From Deltaproteobacteria bacterium HGW-Deltaproteobacteria-13 (GTDB lineage Bacteria > Desulfobacterota > Syntrophia > Syntrophales > Smithellaceae), in contig PHBJ01000019.1 in assembly GCA_002840555.1 (NCBI GenBank), forward strand, positions 1-38,653: a stretch of DNA of 38,653 nucleotides, in the 5' to 3' direction. The notes below the pieces were generated by a model. The model searched no databases, was not told the DNA's origin, and was given only the letters and a program-made list of their open reading frames with translations. Position 1 is the stretch's first letter. Each line of letters starts with the position of its first letter. The position numbers and the translations under genes are program-made. This document shows, in pieces, positions 8,381-16,679 of this stretch.

Positions 8381-9247
8381 ATGACGAGCAGCTTTAAGAG
8401 CATTGAAGAGAATCTGAAAGCGGAAGCCGGAAAGCTTCTGGAATCCGGCCGTGTCGAGATTGTGTTGGCCTACGGCAGGGGTTATGATGAAAATCATCCC
8501 ATGCCCTTTGTCGCGAAACATCCGTCCGATGTCGCGAATATGGTCTTTAACGAATATTGCATCCACAACCTGGCCAGGTATCTTGTACGGTATCCCCGCG
8601 GCACAAAGATCGCCGTCGCGGTAAAAGCGGCGGACTGCCGCGCCGTGATTCAGCTTATTCAGGAAGAAAAAATCAAACGTGATGATGTGGTCTTTCTGGG
8701 TATTCCCGTTTACGGCATGAAGAATCCCAAGACAGGGGAAATCATTGACAGCAAAACAACCTGCGGCATGTATAATCCGGTGCTCTATGATGTGCTGCTG
8801 GGCGAAGAGGTGCATGGTCAGAAGATTGTGTCGCCATATGATGTTCTTGCCGATTATGAAGCGATGGATAAAGAGGCTCGCTGGGCGTTCTGGAAAAAGG
8901 AGTTTGACCGGTGTATCCGCTGCTACGCCTGCCGCAAGGCCTGCCCGATGTGCTATTGCGATCCCTGCTTTATCGACCAGAGCAAGCCCCGGTGGGGCGA
9001 CAAATCACCGCAGTCCCACGGCAATCTGATGTATCATCTGACCCGGTTTCATCATCTGGCCGGCCGGTGCATAGACTGCGGCGAATGTTCACGCGCCTGC
9101 CCCGTGGATATTCCCTTGTATCTGTTTCACAAGAAAGTGGCCAAGGAGTGTGAAGAAATGTTTGGCCAGGCCGCGGGCATGAGCATTGATGATAAGCCCG
9201 CGCTGGTGAATTTCCGGGTTGACGATTCCGATAAAATTCTGGAGTAA
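8381..9247 (+). CDS. flxC: FlxC-like 4Fe-4S protein, copy 2
   Basis: A 288-aa paralogue of the gene at the left edge, with the same plan: an N-terminal domain of about 175 residues, then CIRCYACRKACPMCYCDPC and CIDCGECSRACP. Both clusters are complete. Outside the cysteine motifs the two copies are only moderately similar. The ATG at 8381 is chosen because GGGAGAAG lies just upstream. A GTG at 8366, overlapping the flxD stop, is possible but less well supported. The gene sits between flxD and flxB2, the usual Flx order. Confidence 0.82.
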   Translation: MTSSFKSIEENLKAEAGKLLESGRVEIVLAYGRGYDENHPMPFVAKHPSDVANMVFNEYCIHNLARYLVRYPRGTKIAVAVKAADCRAVIQLIQEEKIKRDDVVFLGIPVYGMKNPKTGEIIDSKTTCGMYNPVLYDVLLGEEVHGQKIVSPYDVLADYEAMDKEARWAFWKKEFDRCIRCYACRKACPMCYCDPCFIDQSKPRWGDKSPQSHGNLMYHLTRFHHLAGRCIDCGECSRACPVDIPLYLFHKKVAKECEEMFGQAAGMSIDDKPALVNFRVDDSDKILE

Positions 9248-9258
9248 GGAGCTCTGCC

Positions 9259-10314
9259 GTGTTGAAAAAAACAGCAATCAATAAAATATCCGAATTGGCA
9301 GCCGTGCTGATGGAGAAGGGGACGCTGCTGGCTCCGGTTAAAGAAGCCGCCGGCTTTAATTTTCGGGAGATTTCCGACGCCGGGCAGGTCAATTTGCATT
9401 TTCACAATACCATCATCAGTCCGAAGTCGGCTTTCTTTCCCCAGATGGAAGATTTTGTCCGGTATCAGACCGGGAAGTCCATTCTGGAAGCCGCGCCTGT
9501 TGAGTTAAATTTGAAGCCGGTTTTTCTTTTTGGCGTCCGTCCCTGTGATGTCAAGAGCTTTGAGATTATGGATATTCATTTTTCCGGAACGGGCGCTGTG
9601 GATCCCTACTGGAAAAAAAGAAGAGAGGCCGCCACAATTTTCGGCCATGCCTTTGATCTGAACGAGGCCGCTGATCCCGCGGAATTTTATCATACGCTGG
9701 GCATTGGCGCCGCCGATCCTCAGGGCAGCGATATCTTCATGGTGACAAAAGATAATGATCTCCTGTTCAAAAGCATTACGCCCAAAGGGAAGAAACTGCT
9801 GGAGGAGTTGACCATGCTTACGGAAGCATCGGCCGGTGATCGAAAATATTTTGAAGACTATATTGCACGGGGACACGATTACAAAACCCGCTTCGCCAGC
9901 GTGGAGCCCAAAGCGATTGCAACAGAATTCGAATCAATCTTTGATAATAGAGAGTTTTGGAAAAATGTTTCCAATGCCTGCCTGAGCTGCGGCGTATGCA
10001 CGTTTGTCTGCCCCACCTGCTACTGTTTTGATATTTGCGATGAGACGCTTTTCAACAAAGGAACCCGCCGCAGAGTCTGGGATGCCTGCATGTTTACGGA
10101 TTTTACACTGGAAGCCAGCGGTCATAATCCGCGGACGAATGTGTATCAGCGGTTAAGACAGAAAATTTGTCACAAGTATTCTTTCTCCATTCGCAAATAC
10201 GGCGTGATCTCCTGCGTCGGCTGCGGCCGCTGCACGCGCTACTGCCCGGTCAATATCGATATTTTCTCAATCGTGGAACAGGCCGTGAAGGCGAAATGGT
10301 ATAAACGTTTGTAA
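9259..10314 (+). CDS. flxB: FlxB-like 4Fe-4S protein, copy 2 (lacks the middle Cys cluster)
   Basis: A 351-aa paralogue of the gene at 2532-3554. It keeps FGVRPCDVKS and both C-terminal ferredoxin motifs (CLSCGVCTFVCPTCYC and CVGCGRCTRYCP). The middle segment that holds C133, C141 and C143 in copy 1 is replaced here by a cysteine-free stretch (ATIFGHAFDLNEAADP). One metal site therefore appears lost. It starts with GTG, preceded by AAGGAG. It lies 11 bases after flxC2 and 63 bases before flxA2. It most likely links flxA2 to FlxC/FlxD, with fewer cofactors than copy 1. Confidence 0.83.
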   Translation: MLKKTAINKISELAAVLMEKGTLLAPVKEAAGFNFREISDAGQVNLHFHNTIISPKSAFFPQMEDFVRYQTGKSILEAAPVELNLKPVFLFGVRPCDVKSFEIMDIHFSGTGAVDPYWKKRREAATIFGHAFDLNEAADPAEFYHTLGIGAADPQGSDIFMVTKDNDLLFKSITPKGKKLLEELTMLTEASAGDRKYFEDYIARGHDYKTRFASVEPKAIATEFESIFDNREFWKNVSNACLSCGVCTFVCPTCYCFDICDETLFNKGTRRRVWDACMFTDFTLEASGHNPRTNVYQRLRQKICHKYSFSIRKYGVISCVGCGRCTRYCPVNIDIFSIVEQAVKAKWYKRL

Positions 10315-10377
10315 CCCTGTTCATTTAAAGGGTAAAATATTTTCAATATTTATTAACGATAAAGGATTTGAGGATAC

Positions 10378-11238
10378 ATGACGAACAAGAACCCTTACAT
10401 TCCCATGCCGGTGAAGATATCCAGGATTATTGACGAAGTGGATACTCACGATATTAAGACCTTCCGTTTTGAATTCCTGAACAAGGAGGACGAGGCCGGA
10501 TTTAAATACCTTCCCGGCCAATTCGGCGAGTTGTCCATTTACGGTAAAGGCGAATCGCCTATCGGCATTGCTTCATCGCCGACACAGAAAGGCTATGTGG
10601 AATTCACGGTTCAGCGGGCCGGAGCCGTTGTGCCGGGCATGGTCACTTCGGCGCTTCATGAGATGGAAGAAGGCGCGTTGATGGGCATCCGCGGCCCGTT
10701 GGGAAAGTCCTGGCCCCTGGAATATCTCGAAGGTAAAAATATCGTTATTGTCGGCGGCGGATTTGCTTTCACCACTTTGCGCTCTCTGATCAATTACATG
10801 ATTTACGGCAAAAACCGCGAACGCTTCGGCAGCATCACCATTATTTACGGCGCGCGGAATCCCGGCCTGCTGCTTTATAAAGATGAATTAATCGAATGGG
10901 GAAAAAGAACCGATTTAAATCTGAATGTCACTGTGGATAAAGCCGACGCGGCCTGGAAAGGCAGGGAAGGTTTTGTTCCCGCGGTATGCAAGGAAGTTGC
11001 TCCCGGCAAGGAAAATGCCGTGGCGGTCATCTGCGGTCCTCCCGTGATGATCCGCTTCACCCTGCCGGTATTCTTTGATCTGGGTTTTTCCAAGGCCAAT
11101 ATTATCACTTCTCTGGAAATGAGAATGAAGTGCGGAATCGGTAAATGCGGACGCTGCAATGTGGGCAGTAAATACGTCTGCACCGATGGCCCGGTATTTT
11201 CGCTGGCCGAACTGGACAATCTGACCCAAGAATATTAA
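10378..11238 (+). CDS. flxA: FlxA-like FAD/NAD(P)-binding oxidoreductase, copy 2
   Basis: A 286-aa flavoprotein with the same FAD (PGQFGELSI), NAD(P) (VGGGFAFTTLRSL) and [2Fe-2S] (CGIGKCGRC, KYVCTDGP) motifs as copy 1. From about residue 90 to the end the two differ at only some 15 positions, and long DNA stretches are the same. The first 50 residues differ more. This copy has a short insertion (AVVPG) absent from copy 1. It closes module 2. The next gene has a separate leader and likely its own promoter. Confidence 0.9.
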   Translation: MTNKNPYIPMPVKISRIIDEVDTHDIKTFRFEFLNKEDEAGFKYLPGQFGELSIYGKGESPIGIASSPTQKGYVEFTVQRAGAVVPGMVTSALHEMEEGALMGIRGPLGKSWPLEYLEGKNIVIVGGGFAFTTLRSLINYMIYGKNRERFGSITIIYGARNPGLLLYKDELIEWGKRTDLNLNVTVDKADAAWKGREGFVPAVCKEVAPGKENAVAVICGPPVMIRFTLPVFFDLGFSKANIITSLEMRMKCGIGKCGRCNVGSKYVCTDGPVFSLAELDNLTQEY

Positions 11239-11246
11239 TTTCACTC

Positions 11247-11273
11247 TTGACAGTTTGGCAAAAAATATATAGT
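11247..11273 (+). promoter_or_regulatory. Possible sigma70 promoter for nfnAB
   Basis: A perfect TTGACA (11247-11252) is followed after 15 bases by TATAGT (11268-11273), in an AT-rich 166-bp gap between flxA2 and nfnA. The spacer is short, so this is tentative. Confidence 0.35.
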
Positions 11274-11404
11274 TACAACACGTATTCAATCTGAAAAATT
11301 CTTAGTAATGGATATCTTTCTCTTTTACCCTGAATTTTTTTTCAAATTAACATAAAATAATAAGCAATACCCTGTATTTTTATTTAATAGAGGAGATATA
11401 AGGT

Positions 11405-12244
11405 TTGAATAAAATCATTGAAAAGGCAAGTTTGTCCGAGAATATCGTCAAAATGGTACTGGAATCTCCGGTCATTGCGAAAAAGAGAAAGGCCGGACAA
11501 TTCATTATTCTGAAGATTAATGAAAAGGGCGAACGAATTCCGCTGACCATTGTTGATTCCGATGTGCAAAAGGGAACCATCACCATCATTTTTCAGATTG
11601 TGGGAAAAACGACGGCGCAACTGGCTGCACTTAATGTGGGGGATTCGCTTCAGGATTTACAGGGACCCTTGGGCCATCCGACGGAAATTGCCCATTACGG
11701 CCGCGTGGTTTGCATCGGCGGCGGCGTCGGCGTCGGCGTTGTTTATCCGGTGATCGTTGCTTTGAAGAAGGCGGGCAATGAAGTGATTTCCATCATCGGA
11801 TCACGCACGAAAGCTTCGCTCATTCTGGAAAAAGAAATCAGAGAGAATTCCGATCGCCTGATCGTTACGACGGATGACGGAAGCTACGGTATTCATGGTT
11901 TTGTCAGCTCTGTCTTTGAACAGGAAGTGCTTGACAAAGGTGAGCATGTTGACCGTGTGTTTACCATTGGTCCGGTGCCGATGATGGTGGCCGTTTGCAA
12001 GATAACAAAACTGCATCGAATAAAAACAATCGTCAGTCTGAATTCGATCATGGTGGACGCGACGGGAATGTGCGGGGCTTGCCGTGTTAATGTTGCGGGA
12101 AAAACAAAATTCACGTGTGTTGACGGTCCCGAATTTGACGGCCACGATGTCGATTTTGATTTATTATCCGATCGGCTGAGAATGTATTGCGACATGGAAC
12201 GGGAGGCTTATGAAAAACATAAGTGCGGATGTGATGGAAACTAA
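11405..12244 (+). CDS. nfnA: NfnA / SudB, NAD- and [2Fe-2S]-binding subunit of transhydrogenase
   Basis: A 279-aa small subunit of the NADH-dependent ferredoxin:NADP oxidoreductase (also annotated as sulfide dehydrogenase SudB). It has an FAD region (RIPLTIVDSD) and a nucleotide fold (VVCIGGGVGVGVVYPV). A C-terminal [2Fe-2S] motif reads MCGACRVNV with a later Cys in FTCVDGPEF. It starts with TTG behind GAGGAG. It overlaps the next gene by 35 bases, as is common for this pair. Nfn couples NADH plus reduced ferredoxin to NADPH, so it would connect the Flx/Hdr pools to biosynthetic reductant. Confidence 0.9.
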   Translation: MNKIIEKASLSENIVKMVLESPVIAKKRKAGQFIILKINEKGERIPLTIVDSDVQKGTITIIFQIVGKTTAQLAALNVGDSLQDLQGPLGHPTEIAHYGRVVCIGGGVGVGVVYPVIVALKKAGNEVISIIGSRTKASLILEKEIRENSDRLIVTTDDGSYGIHGFVSSVFEQEVLDKGEHVDRVFTIGPVPMMVAVCKITKLHRIKTIVSLNSIMVDATGMCGACRVNVAGKTKFTCVDGPEFDGHDVDFDLLSDRLRMYCDMEREAYEKHKCGCDGN

Positions 12245-13649
12245 AGAGACGAAAGTAAAAAAAGAAAAAGTTCCGCGGCAGAACATGCCGGAGCAGGATC
12301 CCAAAAAAAGAATTCGTAATTTTGAAGAAGTTCCTTTGGGATATTCCGAAAAAACGGCGATCATTGAAGCGAAGCGTTGCATTCAGTGCAAAAATCCGGG
12401 CTGTGTGCGCGGGTGTCCCGTTGATGTCAAGATTCCCGAATTTATCCAGCAAATTGCCGAAGGCCGTTTTATTGAAGCGGCGTTAAAATTAAAGGAAACC
12501 AATGGACTGCCGGCTGTCTGCGGCCGTGTCTGCCCGCAGGAAGATCAGTGTGAGAAAGAATGTATCTTAGGCAAAAAGGGAGAACCGGTGGCTATCGGTC
12601 GTCTCGAACGCTTCGCGGCGGATTATGAACGGAACAGCGGCAAAATTTCGATCCCTCCGGCTGTAAAACCAAACGGTAAAAAAGTTGCCGTTGCCGGCGC
12701 AGGCCCCTCGGGACTCACCATCGCGGGCGATCTGGTCAAGCTGGGCTATGATGTTACCATTTATGAAGCCCTGCATAAAGCCGGCGGCGTACTGGTTTAC
12801 GGCATTCCGGAATTCCGGCTCCCCAAAGCCATTGTCGAAGCGGAAGTTGAATATTTGCGCAAACTCGGTGTAAAGATCGAAACGAATTTTGTTATCGGGC
12901 GCACAAAAACAATTGATGAGCTTTTTGCCGATGGATTTGACGCTGTCTTTATCGGTGTGGGCGCGGGCGCTCCCGTATTTATGAACATTCCCGGTGAAAA
13001 CCTGGGTGACATATATTCGGCCAATGAATATTTAACGCGCTCCAATTTGATGAAGGCCTATTTATTCCCCGAATACGATACGCCGATTGTCCGTGGCAAG
13101 AAAGTCGCTGTTGTCGGCGGCGGCAACGTGGCGATGGATTCCGTCCGTACCGCCTTGAGGCTTGGCGCCGAACGAGCGATGATTATTTACCGCCGCACCG
13201 GCGTGGAAATGCCGGCACGGCAAGAAGAAGTTCATCACGCAAAGGAAGAGGGCGTGGAATTTCTGATGCTGACGAATCCCCTGGAATATATCGGCAACTC
13301 TCTCGGCAGGGTAATCGGTATGAAATGCATCAGAATGGAGCTGGGTGAACCGGACGCCTCCGGGAGAAGAAGCCCGGTCCCGATCAAAGGCTCCGAATTC
13401 GTCATGGATGTGGATACCGTTGTTGTTGCGGTAGGCACCATGGCCAATCCGATTATTCCGGCAACCACGCCGAATCTGCATACCAACAAATGGGGCTATA
13501 TCTCGACACATGACGCTTCAGGACTAACCAGCCGCAAGGGCATTTATGCCGGCGGCGATATTGTCACCGGTTCGGCAACGGTTATCCTGGCGATGGGCGC
13601 CGGCCGCAAGGCGGCCAACGCGATCCATGAATACCTTTCGGGAAAATAA
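12210..13649 (+). CDS. nfnB: NfnB / SudA, FAD- and NADPH-binding subunit
   Basis: A 479-aa GltD-like large subunit of Nfn. The N-terminal Fe-S domain has CIQCKNPGCVRGCP and CGRVCPQEDQCEKEC. Two dinucleotide folds follow: VAVAGAGPSGLTIAGDL (FAD, about residue 155) and VAVVGGGNVAMDSVRTA (NADPH, about residue 295). The C-terminus has the usual GIYAGGDIVTGSATVI. The first 30 residues are lysine-rich. The start at 12210 has GGGAGG close upstream; an ATG nine codons later is the alternative. It is translated in overlap with nfnA. A lone NADPH-glutamate synthase small subunit is unlikely given the partner. Confidence 0.92.
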   Translation: MKNISADVMETKETKVKKEKVPRQNMPEQDPKKRIRNFEEVPLGYSEKTAIIEAKRCIQCKNPGCVRGCPVDVKIPEFIQQIAEGRFIEAALKLKETNGLPAVCGRVCPQEDQCEKECILGKKGEPVAIGRLERFAADYERNSGKISIPPAVKPNGKKVAVAGAGPSGLTIAGDLVKLGYDVTIYEALHKAGGVLVYGIPEFRLPKAIVEAEVEYLRKLGVKIETNFVIGRTKTIDELFADGFDAVFIGVGAGAPVFMNIPGENLGDIYSANEYLTRSNLMKAYLFPEYDTPIVRGKKVAVVGGGNVAMDSVRTALRLGAERAMIIYRRTGVEMPARQEEVHHAKEEGVEFLMLTNPLEYIGNSLGRVIGMKCIRMELGEPDASGRRSPVPIKGSEFVMDVDTVVVAVGTMANPIIPATTPNLHTNKWGYISTHDASGLTSRKGIYAGGDIVTGSATVILAMGAGRKAANAIHEYLSGK

Positions 13650-13675
13650 ATTAATATATTTTATAGAGGTTGGTT

Positions 13676-14080
13676 ATGAAGAAAATACTCTTAGCTGTTT
13701 CAACCTTGCTGATCAGCGCTTCATTCGCTTTTGCGGCGGACGATGGTTTTTCCAAACTTGATAAAAACAAAGACGGCAAAATCAGCAAACAGGAATATAT
13801 GGATGCCGCGACTAAAACCTTTGACAAACTTGATAAAAACAACGACGGAATATTGACGAAGGAAGAAATCACGTCGAACAGTAAAATCGACGCAGAAAAA
13901 TTCATCAAGATGATTGACCCCAACGGCGAAGGTAAAATTGTTAAAAAGATGTATCTGCAGGCCGCGGAAAAACAATTTAAATCCCTGGATAAAAATCAGG
14001 ACGGTTTTATCGACGTCAAAGAGTGGAAAATCGCCAAACCGTCTCAAAAGAAGCCGGGGCTGGTTATCTTTACTTTTTGA
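13676..14080 (+). CDS. Small exported EF-hand calcium-binding protein
   Basis: A 134-aa protein with a clear signal peptide (KKILLAVSTLLISASFAFAA, cut near residue 21) and four EF-hand-like loops. Three are canonical: DKNKDGKISKQE, DKNNDGILTKEE and DKNQDGFIDVKE. The third in order, DPNGEGKIVKKM, lacks two acidic positions and is probably weak. It should be a periplasmic or secreted Ca2+ binder. It starts 26 bases after nfnB behind AGAGG, so it may be read through from that operon, although a redox link is not evident. The ATG at 13676 is preferred over an upstream TTG. Confidence 0.85.
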   Translation: MKKILLAVSTLLISASFAFAADDGFSKLDKNKDGKISKQEYMDAATKTFDKLDKNNDGILTKEEITSNSKIDAEKFIKMIDPNGEGKIVKKMYLQAAEKQFKSLDKNQDGFIDVKEWKIAKPSQKKPGLVIFTF

Positions 14081-14148
14081 TCTCCTTTGATTATTTTTTC
14101 AGCAACAATGCCGCGATGCAGATTTGTAGCAATGAGGAATCAAGTATA

Positions 14149-14248
14149 GGTCTTCAGACCCGTTAAGCAGGCGAACCTGAAGGTTCGGACTCCATGGCTT
14201 TCATCGAAGCGTTAATTGCTTATTATTTATTAAAGTAATTTGCCTGCT
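14149..14248 (+). other. Candidate structured RNA in the AOR leader
   Basis: Hairpin GGTCT-TC-AGACC (14149-14160) is followed by a possible 7-bp stem pairing AGCAGGC (14166-14172) with GCCTGCT (14242-14248). That stem encloses GAACC-TGAA-GGTTC (14173-14186), GCTT-TC-ATC-GAAGC, and AATTGCTT pairing with AAGTAATT (14214-14240, one wobble). The result is a junction-like fold about 96 bases before the AOR start. It may be a cis-regulatory RNA, or decayed dispersed hairpin repeats. I cannot assign it to a known riboswitch. Confidence 0.35.
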
Positions 14249-14344
14249 GTCATAGAAGAACATCAAATTCAATCCTGTTTTTAATTATTGATTTTTATTC
14301 TTTATTGCTTTAACCTGCCTCAATTATTTCCAGAGGGATAAAAA

Positions 14345-16528
14345 ATGAAATATATCAAAACACCGCTTGTTCATGGGTATGCCAATCAAATTCTTTCCAT
14401 AGAATTGGGGAAAGACCGCATAACCGTCAATCCACTGGAGCCGATGGTCCGTGATTATTTTATCGGCGGCAGGGGGATGGGGCTGTATCTTCTGCATCAG
14501 AAAGTCAATTCCGGTACAACCGCTTATGACGCTCAAAATCCCCTGATATTTTCTCCCGGACCACTGGGCGGCGTTCCGCAGTTTCCAGGTACAAGCAAGT
14601 GTATGGCGATTTCCTTATCTCCGTTGACCCATATTCCCGGCGTTTCCAACTTCGGCGGCCATTTTGGCGCTTACCTCAAATACGCCGGTTTTGACGCTCT
14701 GGAAATAACCGGCATTGCCGAAGAGAACACGATGATTGTGATCGATGGATTTAAGGAAGAGATATCCATCATCAAAGCTCCCGCTTGCGATCAGGTCTTT
14801 GATCTGGAAAAAGCCATTATCGGGAAGTTCACTCAGGAAGGCCACGAGAAGAAGGATATCGTTTTCCTGTCCACCGGCATTGGCGCGGCCAACACGACAT
14901 ACGGCTGCATTAACAGCCATTATTTCGATGCCACCAAGCCTGTTGATGGAACCAAGGGGATTTTCCGCACGAAGCAGGCCGGACGCACGGGGTTAGGTTC
15001 GGTGATGAGCCATAAGCATATTACCGCGGTTGTAATACTGGCGGCATTTCCGCACGGCGAGAATCCCTATGGCGCGGCCGACTGGGATAAAGTCAAACAG
15101 GCGGGATTGAAGCTGCACAAAATTGTTAAAGAGGTAGATCCTCAAGCGCTCAAAATGCACAGCAAAGGATCGGCCGGTTTAATTTCTTTTATGAATAAAG
15201 ATGAATATCAGTCGCTGCCCGTGAATAATTATCAGTATGGCTCACACCCGCAAGCCCAGCAAATCTGCGGCACGACTTACGCCGAGCGTCTTTTTGAGCA
15301 TCGGGGCATGGACGGCTGTTTTCCAGGCTGCAACCTGCGCTGCACCAAGGGCGGTTGGGTCATTTTGACATCAGGCGAACATAAAGGGCAAAAGGTATGG
15401 GTGGACGGTCCGGAGTATGAAACCGCCGCAGGTTTCGGTTCCAACCTCGGTATGTGGCATCCGGAATTTATCATGGAAGCCAACTGGCATTGCGATAATT
15501 ACGGCATCGATACCATCACGACAGCGGTCATCATGGCATTTCTCATGGAATGCTACCAGCGTGGTTATCTGACGAAAGAAGATACGGATGACTTTGAACT
15601 GACCTGGGGCAATGAAAAGACCGCGTTGGAATTTATTCATCAACTGGCCATCAGAAAAACGGAATTAACCAGTATAGCCGGTTTGGGCATGATAGAGCTG
15701 ATCAAATGGGTTGCCGAAAAATACGTTGCCAGAACAGGCAACCCCAATCCGCAAAAAGAGCTCGAACAATTTGCCATGCAGACCAAAGGTCTGCCTTTTT
15801 CTCTTTACCGGACGCACAGGTCATTATCCATGCAGGCCTCTTATGCCGCGGCCAGTGATATCGGGGCGCATCATGCCGCCGCCTGGCTGGTTAAGGTGGA
15901 TTTGCTGGGCGCGTTTCCCACATTTGAATCCAAGGCCCGGGCTTTAATCACCTATCCGCGCGTTCGTCTGGGTAATGATAATCTGGGACTGTGTAAACTG
16001 CCCTGGGTGGATGTGTTTAATCCCGAATCAGGCCTTCGCAAGGATACCGATATTTACATCAATCCGGCATCGCAGGAAATATACGCCGATTTTTACAATG
16101 GCATGCTGGGCACGAATATGGTCTGGGAGAAGATTTTTGAGCAGACCGATCGCGATATTAATTTACAGCGGGTGATGAATGTCATGGCTTACGGAAAGGA
16201 AACCGGCGAGCACGATTGGATTCCCGACCGGGCAATCGGTCCCACGGAAGATGTTCTTTATGAACTGGAAAGGAAATATCACGATCAGCAATTGAGCGTT
16301 ATTTTAGATAAGACGATATCTGAAATTAAGCAGATGAAAACGACGGATAAGCGGGAAATTCTGATGAGTCACAGAAAAAAAGAATTGCGGAAATTAATCA
16401 GCGTCTATTACCATGAGCGCGGCTGGACCGGGCAGGGCATTCCGAAAGTGGAGACCCTTCAGCACATCGGCCTTTGGAATTTCTTAAGCGAAGAGGCAAA
16501 AGCCGTCATTGCGCAAATGAATGGCTAA
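14345..16528 (+). CDS. Tungsten-type aldehyde:ferredoxin oxidoreductase family protein
   Basis: A 727-aa AOR-family enzyme; these oxidise aldehydes to acids with ferredoxin, or run the reverse reduction of acids, using a bis-pterin tungsten cofactor and one [4Fe-4S] cluster. The N-terminal AOR_N domain has YFIGGRGMGLYLLH and FSPGPLGG. The cluster ligands appear to be C325, C329 and C333 (CFPGCNLRC) plus C550 (LGLCKLPW). The first spacing is C-x3-C, not the usual C-x2-C. The protein is longer than the classical 605-aa AOR, with extra C-terminal helices. It has no signal peptide and is cytoplasmic. Its own leader and GAGGG site suggest single-gene transcription. Substrate unknown. Confidence 0.88.
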   Translation: MKYIKTPLVHGYANQILSIELGKDRITVNPLEPMVRDYFIGGRGMGLYLLHQKVNSGTTAYDAQNPLIFSPGPLGGVPQFPGTSKCMAISLSPLTHIPGVSNFGGHFGAYLKYAGFDALEITGIAEENTMIVIDGFKEEISIIKAPACDQVFDLEKAIIGKFTQEGHEKKDIVFLSTGIGAANTTYGCINSHYFDATKPVDGTKGIFRTKQAGRTGLGSVMSHKHITAVVILAAFPHGENPYGAADWDKVKQAGLKLHKIVKEVDPQALKMHSKGSAGLISFMNKDEYQSLPVNNYQYGSHPQAQQICGTTYAERLFEHRGMDGCFPGCNLRCTKGGWVILTSGEHKGQKVWVDGPEYETAAGFGSNLGMWHPEFIMEANWHCDNYGIDTITTAVIMAFLMECYQRGYLTKEDTDDFELTWGNEKTALEFIHQLAIRKTELTSIAGLGMIELIKWVAEKYVARTGNPNPQKELEQFAMQTKGLPFSLYRTHRSLSMQASYAAASDIGAHHAAAWLVKVDLLGAFPTFESKARALITYPRVRLGNDNLGLCKLPWVDVFNPESGLRKDTDIYINPASQEIYADFYNGMLGTNMVWEKIFEQTDRDINLQRVMNVMAYGKETGEHDWIPDRAIGPTEDVLYELERKYHDQQLSVILDKTISEIKQMKTTDKREILMSHRKKELRKLISVYYHERGWTGQGIPKVETLQHIGLWNFLSEEAKAVIAQMNG

Positions 16529-16541
16529 GGAAAAAGATCTT

Positions 16542-16625
16542 CCCCTTGATAAAGGGGGATCAAGGGTGATTTCCCGGTTGCTTTACCTCCATCAAATCTC
16601 GCCTCGCCCCTCTTTAGAAAAGAGG
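16542..16625. terminator. Paired hairpins between convergent AOR and receiver genes
   Basis: Two hairpins lie in the 151-bp gap between convergent genes: CCCCTT-GATA-AAGGGG (16542-16557) and CCTCTTT-AGA-AAAGAGG (16609-16625). Both resemble dispersed CCCC(T)n/(A)nGGGG repeats known from many bacteria. They could stop transcription from both sides, though U-tracts are weak. Confidence 0.5.
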
Positions 16626-16679
16626 AGAAACATTCGTATCGGCATCACGGGTCAGTGGCGGCAGGGAAGTATTGGAGAA

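Noticed and set aside
14149-14248. Reading the AOR leader structure as a tRNA
   Set aside because: The closing stem and arms superficially resemble a cloverleaf, but there is no TTCRANNC T-loop, no normal anticodon loop and no CCA.
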